Assembly: GCF_001645105.1 (NCBI RefSeq)
Contig: NZ_LKEG01000046.1
Coordinates: forward strand, 35,158 to 76,590
DNA: 41,433 nucleotides
Direction of reading: 5' to 3'
Source of the DNA: Pseudomonas marginalis
Lineage (GTDB): Bacteria > Pseudomonadota > Gammaproteobacteria > Pseudomonadales > Pseudomonadaceae
Below are positions 7,129 to 16,010 of the stretch, one piece after another (the stretch's first letter is position 1; the number at the start of each line of letters is the position of its first letter). The position numbers and the translations under genes are program-made. The notes under the pieces are model-generated. The model saw only the letters and a program-made list of their open reading frames with translations, was not told the origin of the DNA and did not search any database.

Positions 7129-7569
7129 TTGTTCAAAAACATATTGATTGTGTGCATCGGCAATATCTGCCGCAGCCCCACGGCAGAACAGTTATTGGGC
7201 GCCGCGCTCGAACCCTGTGGGATCACGGTGAGGTCGGCCGGCCTGGCGGCGTTGCGTGACCATCCGCTTGAGCCTCTGGCGGGGCAAGTGTTGCAGGAGC
7301 ACGGGCATGCGCCCCAGGCGCACAAGGCGCGGCAACTGAGCGTTCAAGCGGTGAGCGAGGCCGATCTGATCCTGGTGATGGAGCAGCGGCACATCGACGG
7401 CGTGCTCAACCTGGCTCCCGAGGCGCGGGGCAAGGTGTTCCTGCTGGGCAAGTGGCAGCACGACCGCGAGATCACTGACCCCTATCGCCAGGGCAAACCT
7501 GCCTTTGTACAGGCCTATGCATTGATCGAACAAGCCGCCCAAGCCTGGGCCCAGCGCCTGGCGCGCTGA
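7129..7569 (+). CDS. wzb: Low-molecular-weight protein tyrosine phosphatase Wzb
   Basis: Cytoplasmic phosphatase of 146 aa that removes phosphate from the Wzc tyrosine kinase and so permits polymer assembly. The signature C-X5-R-S is at residues 9-16 (CIGNICRS) and the general-acid loop is ITDPYRQG. The whole protein aligns well with E. coli Wzb (start MFKNILIVCIGNICRSPTAE). I chose TTG at 7129, preceded by GGGAGG with 5-base spacing, over the in-frame GTG at 7105. It is the first gene of the exopolysaccharide operon, and wzc follows after 41 bases. Confidence 0.92.
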   Translation: MFKNILIVCIGNICRSPTAEQLLGAALEPCGITVRSAGLAALRDHPLEPLAGQVLQEHGHAPQAHKARQLSVQAVSEADLILVMEQRHIDGVLNLAPEARGKVFLLGKWQHDREITDPYRQGKPAFVQAYALIEQAAQAWAQRLAR

Positions 7570-7610
7570 CGCTCCCTCTTTAAATGATTGCAAGGACGAA
7601 GACGCGATTT

Positions 7611-9830
7611 ATGTATTCACCCCAGAACGCTTCCCCGGATAGCCCTCATCGCGACGAGATCGATGTGCTCGGCATGCTCGGCACCCTGATCGATCACAAA
7701 TGGCTGATCGCAGGGATCACCGGCACCTGCATGCTCATCGGCGCGGCCTACGCCATTCTGGCGGCGCCGGTGTTCCAGGCGAATGCGTTGATCCAGGTGG
7801 AACCGAAGAAAAACGACATGCTCGGTTTTTCCGATGTGAGCAGCCTGCTGGGCAAGGAGTCGCCGGCGGTGACCGAGATCGAACTGATCAAGTCGCGGAC
7901 CATCATCGGCAAGACCGTCGACACCCTGGCGCTGGATATCACGATTACACCGCAGCATTTCCCGTTGATCGGTGGCTTCCTGGCGCGGCGGTATATGCCG
8001 GAGCACAAGGGCGATATCGCGCCGCCGCTGTTTGGTGTCAGCCGCTACTCGGCGGGTGGCGAGCAACTGGAGTTGAGCAGCTTGAAGCTGCCGACCGCGC
8101 TGCTCGGTACCTCCCTGGTGCTCGTGGCCGGCGAAGCCCAGGCCTATGCCCTGTTTGATGAGGATGACCGGCAGATCGCCGCGGGCCACGTCGGCGAGCC
8201 GTTTGCGGCCAACGGTGTCGAGGTGCTGGTCAAGGAATTGCGTGCCAACCCCGGCGCACATTTCAAGATCGTGCGCAAGCCACGCCTGGATGCAGTGGCG
8301 GATTATCAAGACCTGCTGACCGTGATCGAGCGCGGCAAGGAGTCGGGCATCATCAGTCTGTCCCTGGAGAGCACACGCCCGGCCCTGGCGATTCGTACGC
8401 TGAATGAAATCTCCAACCTCTATGTGAAGCAGAACGTCGACCGCACCTCGGCCGAGGCGGCGCAGAGCCTGTCGTTCCTCAATGACCAGTTGCCCCAGGT
8501 GCGTCGTGACCTGGAAAAGGCCGAGAACGCCTTGAACCGCTTCCAGACCCGCAGCAAATCCATCGACATCAGCCTTGAGGCCAAGGCCATGCTTGATCAG
8601 GTGGTGGCCCTCGACACCGGCATCTCCGAGCTCAAGCTGCAGCAGGCCGAACTGGACCGCAAGTTCACCCCTCAGCACCCGGCTTACCGCGCCTTGATCG
8701 CCAAGCTGGCTGAGCTCAACGCCAAGCAGGCGCAGATGACCAAGCGCGTGGAAGGCTTGCCCAGCACCCAGCAGGAGTTGCTCAGCCTGACCCGCGACGT
8801 GCAGGTGGGCACCGAGATCTACACCCAACTGCTTAACCGTTCCCAGGAGCTGGACGTAATGCGTGCCGGCACGGTCGGCAACGTGCGTTTGATCGACAGT
8901 GCCGATGCCAACCTGGCCAAGCCTGTGGAACCGCGCAAAATCATCGTGGTGCTGCTGGCGATGCTGCTCGGCGGCATGTTGTCGGTGGGCCTGGTGCTGG
9001 TGCGCAGCCTGCTCAACCGTGGCCTGGAAACGCCGGATGGCATCGAGAAACTCGGTTTGCCGGTGTACGCGTCGATTCCCTTCAGCCTGCTGCAAAAGGC
9101 CGAGGAGGTCAACGCGGCAAAGAGCCGCTCGGCGGCGCCCTCGTTACTGGCGCTCAATCACCCCCAGGACCTGGTGATGGAGGCGATGCGCAGCCTGCGC
9201 ACCAGCCTGCATTTCGCCATGCTCGAGTCCAAGAACAACCGCTTGATGATCACCGGCCCAAGCCCGGAGGTCGGCAAGACGTTTGTCTCGGCCAACCTCG
9301 CAGCCATCATCGCGCAGGCCGGCCAGCGCGTGCTGCTGATCGATGCCGACATGCGTAAAGGCTACCTGCACAAGATGCTGGGCAAGGTGGTGGAGGCGGG
9401 CTTATCCGATCTGCTGGTCAAACGCTGTGACCTGCACGAGGCGATTCAACCGACCCAGATCGAGCGCTTCGACTTCATCGGCCGTGGGCAGATCCCGCCC
9501 AACCCGTCAGAACTGTTGATGCACCCCAATTTTGTTGCGTTGCTGGCTGAAGTCAGCGAGCGCTATGACTTGGTGATCATCGACACGCCGCCGCTGCTGG
9601 CCGTCACGGATGCCGCGATTATCGGACGCCAGGTCGGTACTAGCCTGCTGGTCACACGTTTTGGGGTGAACTCGGCGAAGGAGATCGAACTGACCCTGCG
9701 GCGCTTCCATCAGAACGGCATTGAGCTCAAGGGCGCGATCTTCAATGGCGTGGAAAAACGTCGTTCCGCCAGTTATGGCTATGGCGATTACGGCTATTAC
9801 AGCTATGCCTATCAGTCCGACAAGGCCTGA
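7611..9830 (+). CDS. wzc: Wzc/Etk-type tyrosine autokinase and chain-length regulator
   Basis: Inner-membrane BY-kinase of 739 aa from the ATG at 7611 (748 from 7584). It has a Wzz domain with TM1 at about 31-52, a long periplasmic coiled-coil/GNVR region, and TM2 at about 443-465. The cytoplasmic kinase carries Walker A GPSPEVGKT (549-557), Walker A' VLLIDADM (574-581) and Walker B LVIIDTPP (654-661). The C-terminal tail has seven tyrosines in 13 residues (722-734), the autophosphorylation cluster. Cycling of phosphorylation with Wzb controls Wzy-dependent polymer length and export through Wza. It is a full-length fusion of both modules, as in Proteobacteria. Confidence 0.95.
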   Translation: MYSPQNASPDSPHRDEIDVLGMLGTLIDHKWLIAGITGTCMLIGAAYAILAAPVFQANALIQVEPKKNDMLGFSDVSSLLGKESPAVTEIELIKSRTIIGKTVDTLALDITITPQHFPLIGGFLARRYMPEHKGDIAPPLFGVSRYSAGGEQLELSSLKLPTALLGTSLVLVAGEAQAYALFDEDDRQIAAGHVGEPFAANGVEVLVKELRANPGAHFKIVRKPRLDAVADYQDLLTVIERGKESGIISLSLESTRPALAIRTLNEISNLYVKQNVDRTSAEAAQSLSFLNDQLPQVRRDLEKAENALNRFQTRSKSIDISLEAKAMLDQVVALDTGISELKLQQAELDRKFTPQHPAYRALIAKLAELNAKQAQMTKRVEGLPSTQQELLSLTRDVQVGTEIYTQLLNRSQELDVMRAGTVGNVRLIDSADANLAKPVEPRKIIVVLLAMLLGGMLSVGLVLVRSLLNRGLETPDGIEKLGLPVYASIPFSLLQKAEEVNAAKSRSAAPSLLALNHPQDLVMEAMRSLRTSLHFAMLESKNNRLMITGPSPEVGKTFVSANLAAIIAQAGQRVLLIDADMRKGYLHKMLGKVVEAGLSDLLVKRCDLHEAIQPTQIERFDFIGRGQIPPNPSELLMHPNFVALLAEVSERYDLVIIDTPPLLAVTDAAIIGRQVGTSLLVTRFGVNSAKEIELTLRRFHQNGIELKGAIFNGVEKRRSASYGYGDYGYYSYAYQSDKA

Positions 9831-9836
9831 TGCGCG

Positions 9837-11150
9837 ATGAACAAAGTGCTTGAAATGCCTCGTTCGTTGTCGCGTCGTTTTCGCCTCAACGTCCTGAGCT
9901 ACGGCTACACCCAACTTGTGACGCTGGCGGCGCAACTGGTGCTGGTGCCGTTCTTCCTGCATGCCTGGGGCACCGGACGCTATGCCGATTGGCTGGTGCT
10001 CACAGGTATCCCGTCGATGCTCAGCCTGCTCGACCTTGGGGTAGCCCAGGCGTCGGCCACCAGTGCCACGTTGCGCGCCAGCCAAGGCGATGTCGCGGGG
10101 GCGCGGCGCAGCGTGCAGACCGCGCTGGCATTCACCTTGGCGGTGGTCGCGCTGGTGCTGCTGTTTGCCCTGACCCTCGGCCAGTGGCTCGACTGGGTCG
10201 CGTTGCTCAAGCTCAAGACCCTGGCGCCCGAGCAGGCCAGCCTGGTGGTGGTGTTCATGTCCGGCTACCTGTGCACGCGCCTGTTGGGTGGACCGATCGA
10301 TGCCTGGTTTCGCACCATTGACAGGACGGTCGGCGGTGTCTTCATCATGGCCAACCGCAGGACTTTGGATATCGTACTGTCCATCGCCGTACTGCTGCTC
10401 GGCGGCACGGAGCTGCAATTGGCCCAGGGCATGTTCTTCAGTCAGGTGCTGTTCCTGTTGCTGGTGACGGTGTTTGTGCGGCGCATTTCGCCCTGGCCGC
10501 TGCTGGGCCTGGCATCAGCTTCCTGGGCTGAATTTCGCGGTATCTGGAAACCGGCGGTGGGCAGTGCGGCGATCCCGCTGGCCCAGGCGATCACCCTGCA
10601 AGGCGGGCTGCAAGTGCTCAACCAGATCGCCGGCCCGGCGGTGGTGGTGGGTTACACCATGGCGCGTACCTTGATGCGGCTGATCATCCAGCTGGGGATC
10701 ACGTGCAGCAATGCCCTCACACCGGAGATCTCACGCCTGGCCGGGCGTGGGCAACTCGACGAGGCGCGGCGTTTTACCCGGCGCGCCAGTTCACGGGTAC
10801 TGAGCCTGTGCGTGCTGGTGTACGTCGCCGGGATCTGGGCCGGGCCGCAGATCATCCTGTGGTGGAGCCACGGTCTGGTGCAGGTCGACCGACTGTCCCT
10901 GGCGCTGATCGGCTCGCACACGATCTTGAATGTGGCCTGGTTCATCCTCGCGGCGCTGCTGATTTCCACCAACCGCCACACCCGCACGTCGCTGATCTAT
11001 GCCTTGAGCAGCGCGGCGGCCTTGGTGGTGTGGCTGGCGTGCAAGGAACGTATTGACCCGTTGTTGGGCGCCTCGCTGTTGTTGTCGTTGCCCGAGCTGG
11101 TGGTGCTGGTGTACCTGCGGGTAGTCGGTGTCGGGGAGGTGCGCCCATGA
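9837..11150 (+). CDS. wzx: Wzx-type polysaccharide flippase (MOP superfamily)
   Basis: Polytopic membrane protein of 437 aa with 10-12 predicted hydrophobic segments and an early basic N-terminus (RSLSRRFRLNVLSYGYTQ), typical of lipid-linked oligosaccharide flippases. It would move the undecaprenyl-diphosphate repeat unit across the inner membrane. It starts 6 bases after wzc and overlaps the polymerase gene by ATGA. Assignment rests on hydropathy, length and position between wzc and the polymerase rather than on a strict motif. Confidence 0.85.
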   Translation: MNKVLEMPRSLSRRFRLNVLSYGYTQLVTLAAQLVLVPFFLHAWGTGRYADWLVLTGIPSMLSLLDLGVAQASATSATLRASQGDVAGARRSVQTALAFTLAVVALVLLFALTLGQWLDWVALLKLKTLAPEQASLVVVFMSGYLCTRLLGGPIDAWFRTIDRTVGGVFIMANRRTLDIVLSIAVLLLGGTELQLAQGMFFSQVLFLLLVTVFVRRISPWPLLGLASASWAEFRGIWKPAVGSAAIPLAQAITLQGGLQVLNQIAGPAVVVGYTMARTLMRLIIQLGITCSNALTPEISRLAGRGQLDEARRFTRRASSRVLSLCVLVYVAGIWAGPQIILWWSHGLVQVDRLSLALIGSHTILNVAWFILAALLISTNRHTRTSLIYALSSAAALVVWLACKERIDPLLGASLLLSLPELVVLVYLRVVGVGEVRP

Positions 11151-12322
11151 TGCTGTCCCAGGCGCGCCTGACCCTCTACTTGCCGCTGACGTTCTTTGCC
11201 TTGCCCTTGGCGTTGAGCAACAACCTGTCGCAGCCGTTGGCGTTGCTGCTGTTGCTGCCTTTTGTGGTGTATGCGGCGCGAGGCTTTACCCGCGCTTTGC
11301 CGTTGCTGGCGCTGGTGGTAGCGTCCAGCGTGTTGCAGGTGCTGGTCAGCAGCGGCGCGAAGATCTCCCTGTACCAGTTCCTGCGTTCGGGCATTCCGTT
11401 CTTCTATTTTGTGCTGCTGTTGGCCGGGTACGGCTATGTGGCGGCCAATCTGGAAAAAATCGCCCTGGCTCATAGCATCAACTACCGCCGCATCTTCGAG
11501 CGAGTCATCTATGTCTTCGCCCTCGGCCAGTTGTTGCAGGTGAGCCTGTACGGTGTGGGTATCGACCTGACCAACGCCGCGTCCAAATCCAGCGACGAGG
11601 TGGGCCGCATCATGCTGTTCCCCACCAGCTCGGCGGTGCTGCTGTTTTTCTACGCCTGTTGCCAGCGCAAAGTCGGGTTGATGCTGATCCTGGCCGTCAC
11701 ACTGCTGGCCGCCGGTTCCAAGACCATCCTGGCGGCGATGGCGGTGATGATCCTGCTGTCGGCGATTACCCAGCGCAAGCTCAAATCCCTCGCAGTGCTG
11801 GTGTTGGCCATCGGCGCCCTGGGCACGCTGACGTTCTATAGCAGCCCCCTGGCGGTATCGCGTTTTGCCACCTACCTGTTCGAAGAGAAGGGTGAGGACG
11901 TAACCCGTGCGTTCGAGATTGCCCATGCCAAGGAGTCGTTCCTGGCAAACCCGGCCACGGTGTTCCTCGGCAATGGCCTGGCCAAGCAATTGACCCCTGG
12001 CGTGCCTACCAATGACGAGCGCTGGTTCGAGAACTCCAAGTTCGATATCGAGAACGGCTACTGGGGCGTGACAGCCAAGCTCGGCGTAGTCGGCGTGGCG
12101 CTGTTCTGCCTGCTGTTCAGTGGCTTGCCGCGTAACCCCGTGTCGCTGGCGGTGGTGGCGATCCTGCTGATTTTTTCGTTCAAGACCAGCTACCAGTTCT
12201 TCACCACGTTTGATGGCAGCTACTTGCTGGTGTGGTCGATGTGCATCGGCCTGCTCAACAAAGTCACGCCTGCGCGCCAGACGGTTTACCCCCCTTACTT
12301 ACTGAAGCAGGCTGGATCATGA
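11147..12322 (+). CDS. wzy: Wzy-type O-antigen/capsule polymerase
   Basis: Polytopic membrane protein of 391 aa, almost entirely hydrophobic, with one larger soluble loop at about 235-300 (ENSKFDIENGYWG region). This is the pattern of Wzy polymerases, which are poorly conserved in sequence. It would join lipid-linked repeat units on the periplasmic side. It overlaps wzx and the pyruvyltransferase gene by 4 bases each (ATGA). No other polymerase candidate is present in the locus. Confidence 0.8.
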   Translation: MMLSQARLTLYLPLTFFALPLALSNNLSQPLALLLLLPFVVYAARGFTRALPLLALVVASSVLQVLVSSGAKISLYQFLRSGIPFFYFVLLLAGYGYVAANLEKIALAHSINYRRIFERVIYVFALGQLLQVSLYGVGIDLTNAASKSSDEVGRIMLFPTSSAVLLFFYACCQRKVGLMLILAVTLLAAGSKTILAAMAVMILLSAITQRKLKSLAVLVLAIGALGTLTFYSSPLAVSRFATYLFEEKGEDVTRAFEIAHAKESFLANPATVFLGNGLAKQLTPGVPTNDERWFENSKFDIENGYWGVTAKLGVVGVALFCLLFSGLPRNPVSLAVVAILLIFSFKTSYQFFTTFDGSYLLVWSMCIGLLNKVTPARQTVYPPYLLKQAGS

Positions 12323-13482
12323 GCGCATCTGTACGCCCCGTCAGGGCCGGGATACTGACGTACCATTTCAGCGAGAACTTCGGCGCGGTGCTGCAAGCCT
12401 ACGCCTTGCAGCGCTGGCTGCAGCAACAGGGCTTGCAGGTCAGCCTGATCAACTACCATCCGGCTTATGTGGAAGACGGCAGCGAGATTCGCCAGGTGCT
12501 CAACCCACGTCAGCTCAAGGCCAATCTCAAGGCGCTGTACCTCAAGGCCCTGGCGTTGAAAACCCAGGTGCTGGGGCCGAATGTGCAGTCGCAGCAGTTC
12601 CAGGCGTTCAAGGCGCGGTTTCTGAATGTCCAGGAGCTGCGCTACGCCCATGCCGCCCAGCTCAACCAGGCAGTAGCCGGCCAGCACTTGCTGGTGGCGG
12701 GCAGTGACCAGATCTGGAACCCCTCGGGCCAGACCGGCCTGGACCCAGCGTACTTCCTGGCGTTCGATTGCGACCCGGCGACCCGGCGCATCTCTTACGC
12801 CGCCAGTTTCGGCAAGGAGTACCTGGAGCCCGAATACCACGCCGAAGCGCAGGGCCTGCTCAAGCAACTGTCGGCCATCAGCGTGCGCGAAGAGAGCGGG
12901 GTGGGCATCGTGCAGCAGGTCGCGGGGCTGGCCGCCGAATGCGTGCCCGACCCGACGCTGTTGCACCGTGATTATTCGGCGCTGCTCGCCACGGCCACCC
13001 AGGCCCGCACCGGTCACGTGTTCTGCTACGCATTGCGCACCGGCGTGGGGGTGCGTGAAGTGGCGCAGGCGCTGTCCCGGTACGTGGCCGGCCCGATTGT
13101 CTCGCCGTACAACGCGCACCGGCGCTGGCGGCAGATCGGCGAGACCGTGCAGGTCGGCCCGCAGGACTGGCTCAAGCTGCTCAAGGAGTCGGCCTATGTG
13201 GTGACCAACTCGTTCCATGCCACGGTGTTCGCGATCATCTTCGAGAAGCCCTTTATCGCCGTGGGCCTGCCGGGCAACAAGGCCTCGCTGAATGCCCGGG
13301 TGCGCAACCTGCTGCAGAAGCTGGAACTGTCCCAGCGCTTCCTGCCGGCGGACGACATCGACCAGGTACAGGCGTTGATCGCCGCCCCCATCGATTGGGT
13401 GGCGGTCAGCGCCCGGCGCCAGGCCTTGCAGCAGGTGGGCGAACGCTACTTGCTGGAACAACTGGCGGCGCTCAAGCCATGA
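12319..13482 (+). CDS. Polysaccharide pyruvyltransferase family protein
   Basis: Protein of 387 aa from the ATG at 12319, which overlaps the wzy stop (ATGA). The N-terminus GILTYHFSENFGAVLQAYAL and the later VAGSDQIWNP and SFHATVFAIIFEKPF segments are characteristic of the polysaccharide pyruvyltransferase family, which adds ketal-linked pyruvate from phosphoenolpyruvate to a sugar. A pyruvylated residue would make the polymer acidic. In the colanic acid locus the comparable role is played by WcaK. The sugar acceptor cannot be predicted. Confidence 0.88.
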   Translation: MSASVRPVRAGILTYHFSENFGAVLQAYALQRWLQQQGLQVSLINYHPAYVEDGSEIRQVLNPRQLKANLKALYLKALALKTQVLGPNVQSQQFQAFKARFLNVQELRYAHAAQLNQAVAGQHLLVAGSDQIWNPSGQTGLDPAYFLAFDCDPATRRISYAASFGKEYLEPEYHAEAQGLLKQLSAISVREESGVGIVQQVAGLAAECVPDPTLLHRDYSALLATATQARTGHVFCYALRTGVGVREVAQALSRYVAGPIVSPYNAHRRWRQIGETVQVGPQDWLKLLKESAYVVTNSFHATVFAIIFEKPFIAVGLPGNKASLNARVRNLLQKLELSQRFLPADDIDQVQALIAAPIDWVAVSARRQALQQVGERYLLEQLAALKP

Positions 13483-14030
13483 GCGACTTCGCCCAACTCA
13501 AGTACGTCGACACCTTGCCGCGCAGCGACAAGGCCCGTCGCCTGTGGTGGAGCATCATCTACCACTTGCTGTTTCGCCCCACGCCACGCTGGATGCTGCA
13601 CAGCTGGCGCTGTTGGTTGCTGCGCCGCTTTGGCGCCAAGGTCGGCGTCGGCTGCCGGATCGCGCCCACGTGCAGCATCTGGGCGCCGTGGAACCTGGAG
13701 ATCGGCGACTACACCGCCATCGCCGACGGCGTGGATGTGTACGCCATGGCCAGGATCACCCTGGGCTCCAAGGTCGCCATCAGCCAGCGCAGCTTTTTGT
13801 GCACCGGCACCCATGACACCCGCAGCCTGCTGCGGCCGTTGGTGACCCGCGAGATCGTGATCAAGGACCACGTGTGGGTCGCCGCCGAGTCCTTCATTCA
13901 CCCCGGTTGTGTGCTGGAGGAGGGCTGTGTGGTGGGCGCGCGGTCGGTGGTCATCACCAGCCTGCCGGCCTGGATGATTTGCGTCGGTGCGCCGTGCCGC
14001 CCCCTCAAACCGAGAGACATCGCACTATGA
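13479..14030 (+). CDS. wcaF: WcaF-like O-acetyltransferase (left-handed beta-helix)
   Basis: Protein of 183 aa from 13479 (ATGA overlap with the gene before), close in length and sequence to E. coli WcaF: LLRRFGAKVGVGCRIAPTC, LEIGDYTAIADGVDVY, ISQRSFLCTGTHD, VVGARSVV. Hexapeptide repeats from about residue 55 onward form a left-handed beta-helix; His109 in GTHD is the likely catalytic base. It would transfer acetyl from acetyl-CoA to a sugar, probably fucose by analogy with colanic acid. The following gene overlaps by 4 bases. Confidence 0.9.
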   Translation: MSDFAQLKYVDTLPRSDKARRLWWSIIYHLLFRPTPRWMLHSWRCWLLRRFGAKVGVGCRIAPTCSIWAPWNLEIGDYTAIADGVDVYAMARITLGSKVAISQRSFLCTGTHDTRSLLRPLVTREIVIKDHVWVAAESFIHPGCVLEEGCVVGARSVVITSLPAWMICVGAPCRPLKPRDIAL

Positions 14031-15004
14031 AACAGGTGAAACGCATGATGGATAAGGCATGGAAGTTGATGTTGTTCGTCAGCGAATTTTTCCGCGACAT
14101 GCTCACGTTTATTCGCCACAACGGGTACTCGCCGCTGGAAAGCCGCAACAAGAAGCTGTTCTACAAGATCCTCATCGAAACCCACACGGTGGAAAAGGGC
14201 CTGTCCCTCAAGGAGCCCAAGCCGCTGTTCGGCAAGGACAAGATCAACGCCATCATCCGCATGCTCAACGACTACGACCGCACGTACTCGGCGCTGCCGC
14301 TGGAGATGGCCCTCGGCGCGTTCCAGGGCTACCTCGACCTGCACCGCACCCTGGGCATCAGCGACGACTTTGTGTTCTACCTGGAAGCCTATGTCGAGCA
14401 CCTCAAGCGTGACGGCACTCCTGGCACGGGCGGCATCAAGCGCGCCGCGCCGTGGCCCGGCAGTGAGGGGTTGGACGCCAAGGCCTTCCTGCAGTCGCGC
14501 TCCAGTTGCCGCATGTTCCAGGCCGGCAAGATCGACAGCGGCTTGCTGACCTCGCTGGTGGAACTGGCGCAGTCGTCACCTTCGCAATGCAACCGCCAAT
14601 CGTCGCGGGTGCATGTGTACCAGGACCGTGCGGTGATCGCGCAGTTGCTTGAGCTGCAAGGCGGCTCGCGTGGTTTTTCCCAGTCCGTGGACAACCTGTT
14701 CGTGGTCACGTCGGAAGTCACCGCCTGGGGCGGCGCCGGCCAGCGCAACCAGCTGTATGTGGACGGCGCACTGTTTTCCATGGGCCTGTTACTGGCTTGC
14801 CACGCCAATGGTTTGGGTGCCTGCCCGCTGAACCTGGCGATCCTCAATTCGGTGGAAAGGAAGATCCGCAGCCTCGGCGCCATCCCGGCCAGCGAACGCT
14901 TGATCATGATGATCGCTGTGGGCCTGCCCCTGGAAAGCCACTTCCGCGCCGCGCGTTCACCGCGCCGGCTGTGCAGTGAAGTCCTGCAATTGCATGGGGC
15001 CTGA
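14027..15004 (+). CDS. Nitroreductase-family protein with N-terminal extension
   Basis: Protein of 325 aa. The C-terminal half (about 155-320) looks like an FMN-binding nitroreductase domain: RSSCRMFQAGKID matches the usual RRSxRxF pattern, followed by ELAQSSPSQCNRQSSRVHVY and YVDGALFSMGLLLACHANG. The N-terminal ~150 residues (helical, charged) are not part of the basic fold and I do not recognise them. It is tightly coupled to wcaF (ATGA) and separated from the glycosyltransferase by 1 base, so it is made with the polymer enzymes. A redox step in polysaccharide synthesis is not obvious from the other genes. Pyruvyltransferase-nitroreductase pairs occur in other exopolysaccharide loci as I recall, but the function is unknown to me. 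Confidence 0.85.
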   Translation: MKQVKRMMDKAWKLMLFVSEFFRDMLTFIRHNGYSPLESRNKKLFYKILIETHTVEKGLSLKEPKPLFGKDKINAIIRMLNDYDRTYSALPLEMALGAFQGYLDLHRTLGISDDFVFYLEAYVEHLKRDGTPGTGGIKRAAPWPGSEGLDAKAFLQSRSSCRMFQAGKIDSGLLTSLVELAQSSPSQCNRQSSRVHVYQDRAVIAQLLELQGGSRGFSQSVDNLFVVTSEVTAWGGAGQRNQLYVDGALFSMGLLLACHANGLGACPLNLAILNSVERKIRSLGAIPASERLIMMIAVGLPLESHFRAARSPRRLCSEVLQLHGA

Positions 15005-15005
15005 G

Positions 15006-15941
15006 ATGAACCGCGAAACCATCAGCGTCATCATCCTCACCTACAACGAAAGCCTGCACATCGCCCGGGCCATCGACTCGGTGCGCGCCTTCAGTGATGA
15101 AGTGCTGGTGGTAGATTCATTCTCCAGCGACGACACCTGCGACATCGCCCGCCGCCACGGCGCGCGGGTGGTGCAGCACGCGTTCATCAACCAGGCCAAG
15201 CAGTTCCAGTGGGCGTTGGACAACTTGCCGATCACCGGCAACTGGACGATGCGCCTGGACGCCGACGAAATCATCGAGGCGGACCTTGCCGCCGCGATCA
15301 ATTCCCGCCTGTCGACGTTGGCCAGCGACATCACCGGCATCAACTTCAAGCGCAAGCATATTTTCATGGGCCGCTGGGTACGCCATGGCGGCCGCTATCC
15401 CCTGAAGATGCTGCGGCTGTGGCGCACGGGCCTGGGGCGCATGGAAGACCGTTGGATGGACGAGCACATCTCGGTGGCCGAGGGCCGCACCATCACGCTG
15501 GAAGGCGGGTTTGCCGACCATAACCTGCATGACCTGACCTTCTTCACCCACAAGCACAACCAGTACGCCACCCGCGAAGCCATAGAAGTGCTCAACGCAC
15601 GGCTCGGGTTGTTCGCGATCCGCGATGAAGTGCATACGGGGCAGAGTTCGTTCCAGGCCAAGGCCAAGCGGCTGATCAAGAACCGCCTGTATAACCGCGT
15701 GCCGTTCACCCTGAGCTCGACGGCGTATTTCTTGTGGCGCTACATCATTCAAATGGGGTTTCTCGATGGCCGCAGCGGCCTGGTCTATCACCTGCTCCAG
15801 GGTTACTGGTACCGCTTTCTGGTGGGCGCGAAAGTGCTCGAACTGGAAACCGCGATTGCGCATTTAAACGATAAGGAAGCCATTGTCCGCGAACTTTCAA
15901 AGTTGACCGGACATAACTTGAACCTGCCCACACCGAAGTAA
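15006..15941 (+). CDS. Family 2 glycosyltransferase (WaaE/KdtX-like)
   Basis: Cytoplasmic or membrane-associated GT-A enzyme of 311 aa. It starts with ISVIILTYNESLHIARAIDS and carries LVVDSFSSDDT and the metal-binding DAD in MRLDADEIIEADL. The segment FMGRWVRHGGRYPLKMLRLW is characteristic of the WaaE/KdtX-like group of GT2 enzymes. The C-terminal ~60 residues contain a hydrophobic, probably membrane-facing stretch (YFLWRYIIQMGFLDG). I chose ATG at 15006 over an in-frame start at 14976 that would overlap the previous gene. Donor and acceptor sugars are unknown. With WcaI it is one of only two elongating glycosyltransferases in the locus. Confidence 0.88.
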   Translation: MNRETISVIILTYNESLHIARAIDSVRAFSDEVLVVDSFSSDDTCDIARRHGARVVQHAFINQAKQFQWALDNLPITGNWTMRLDADEIIEADLAAAINSRLSTLASDITGINFKRKHIFMGRWVRHGGRYPLKMLRLWRTGLGRMEDRWMDEHISVAEGRTITLEGGFADHNLHDLTFFTHKHNQYATREAIEVLNARLGLFAIRDEVHTGQSSFQAKAKRLIKNRLYNRVPFTLSSTAYFLWRYIIQMGFLDGRSGLVYHLLQGYWYRFLVGAKVLELETAIAHLNDKEAIVRELSKLTGHNLNLPTPK

Positions 15942-15958
15942 CTGACCGTTTTTAACAA

Positions 15959-15976
15959 ACACCCAAGTTTGGGTGT
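15959..15976. promoter_or_regulatory. Inverted repeat between GT2 gene and gmd
   Basis: ACACCCAA-GT-TTGGGTGT, two perfect 8-base arms, lies in the only sizeable gap (69 bases) in the 7129-21217 run. No T-run follows, so it is not a classic terminator. It could be an operator, an mRNA processing or stability hairpin, or an attenuator that lowers expression of gmd and downstream genes. Confidence 0.4.
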
Positions 15977-16010
15977 CGGCCTTCGCTCGCCTATCAATCG
16001 GGAGACAGAC

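Noticed and set aside
7617..9095. 492-codon minus-strand reading frame opposite wzc
   Set aside because: His- and Gln-rich translation typical of a shadow frame; wzc is fully supported by motifs.
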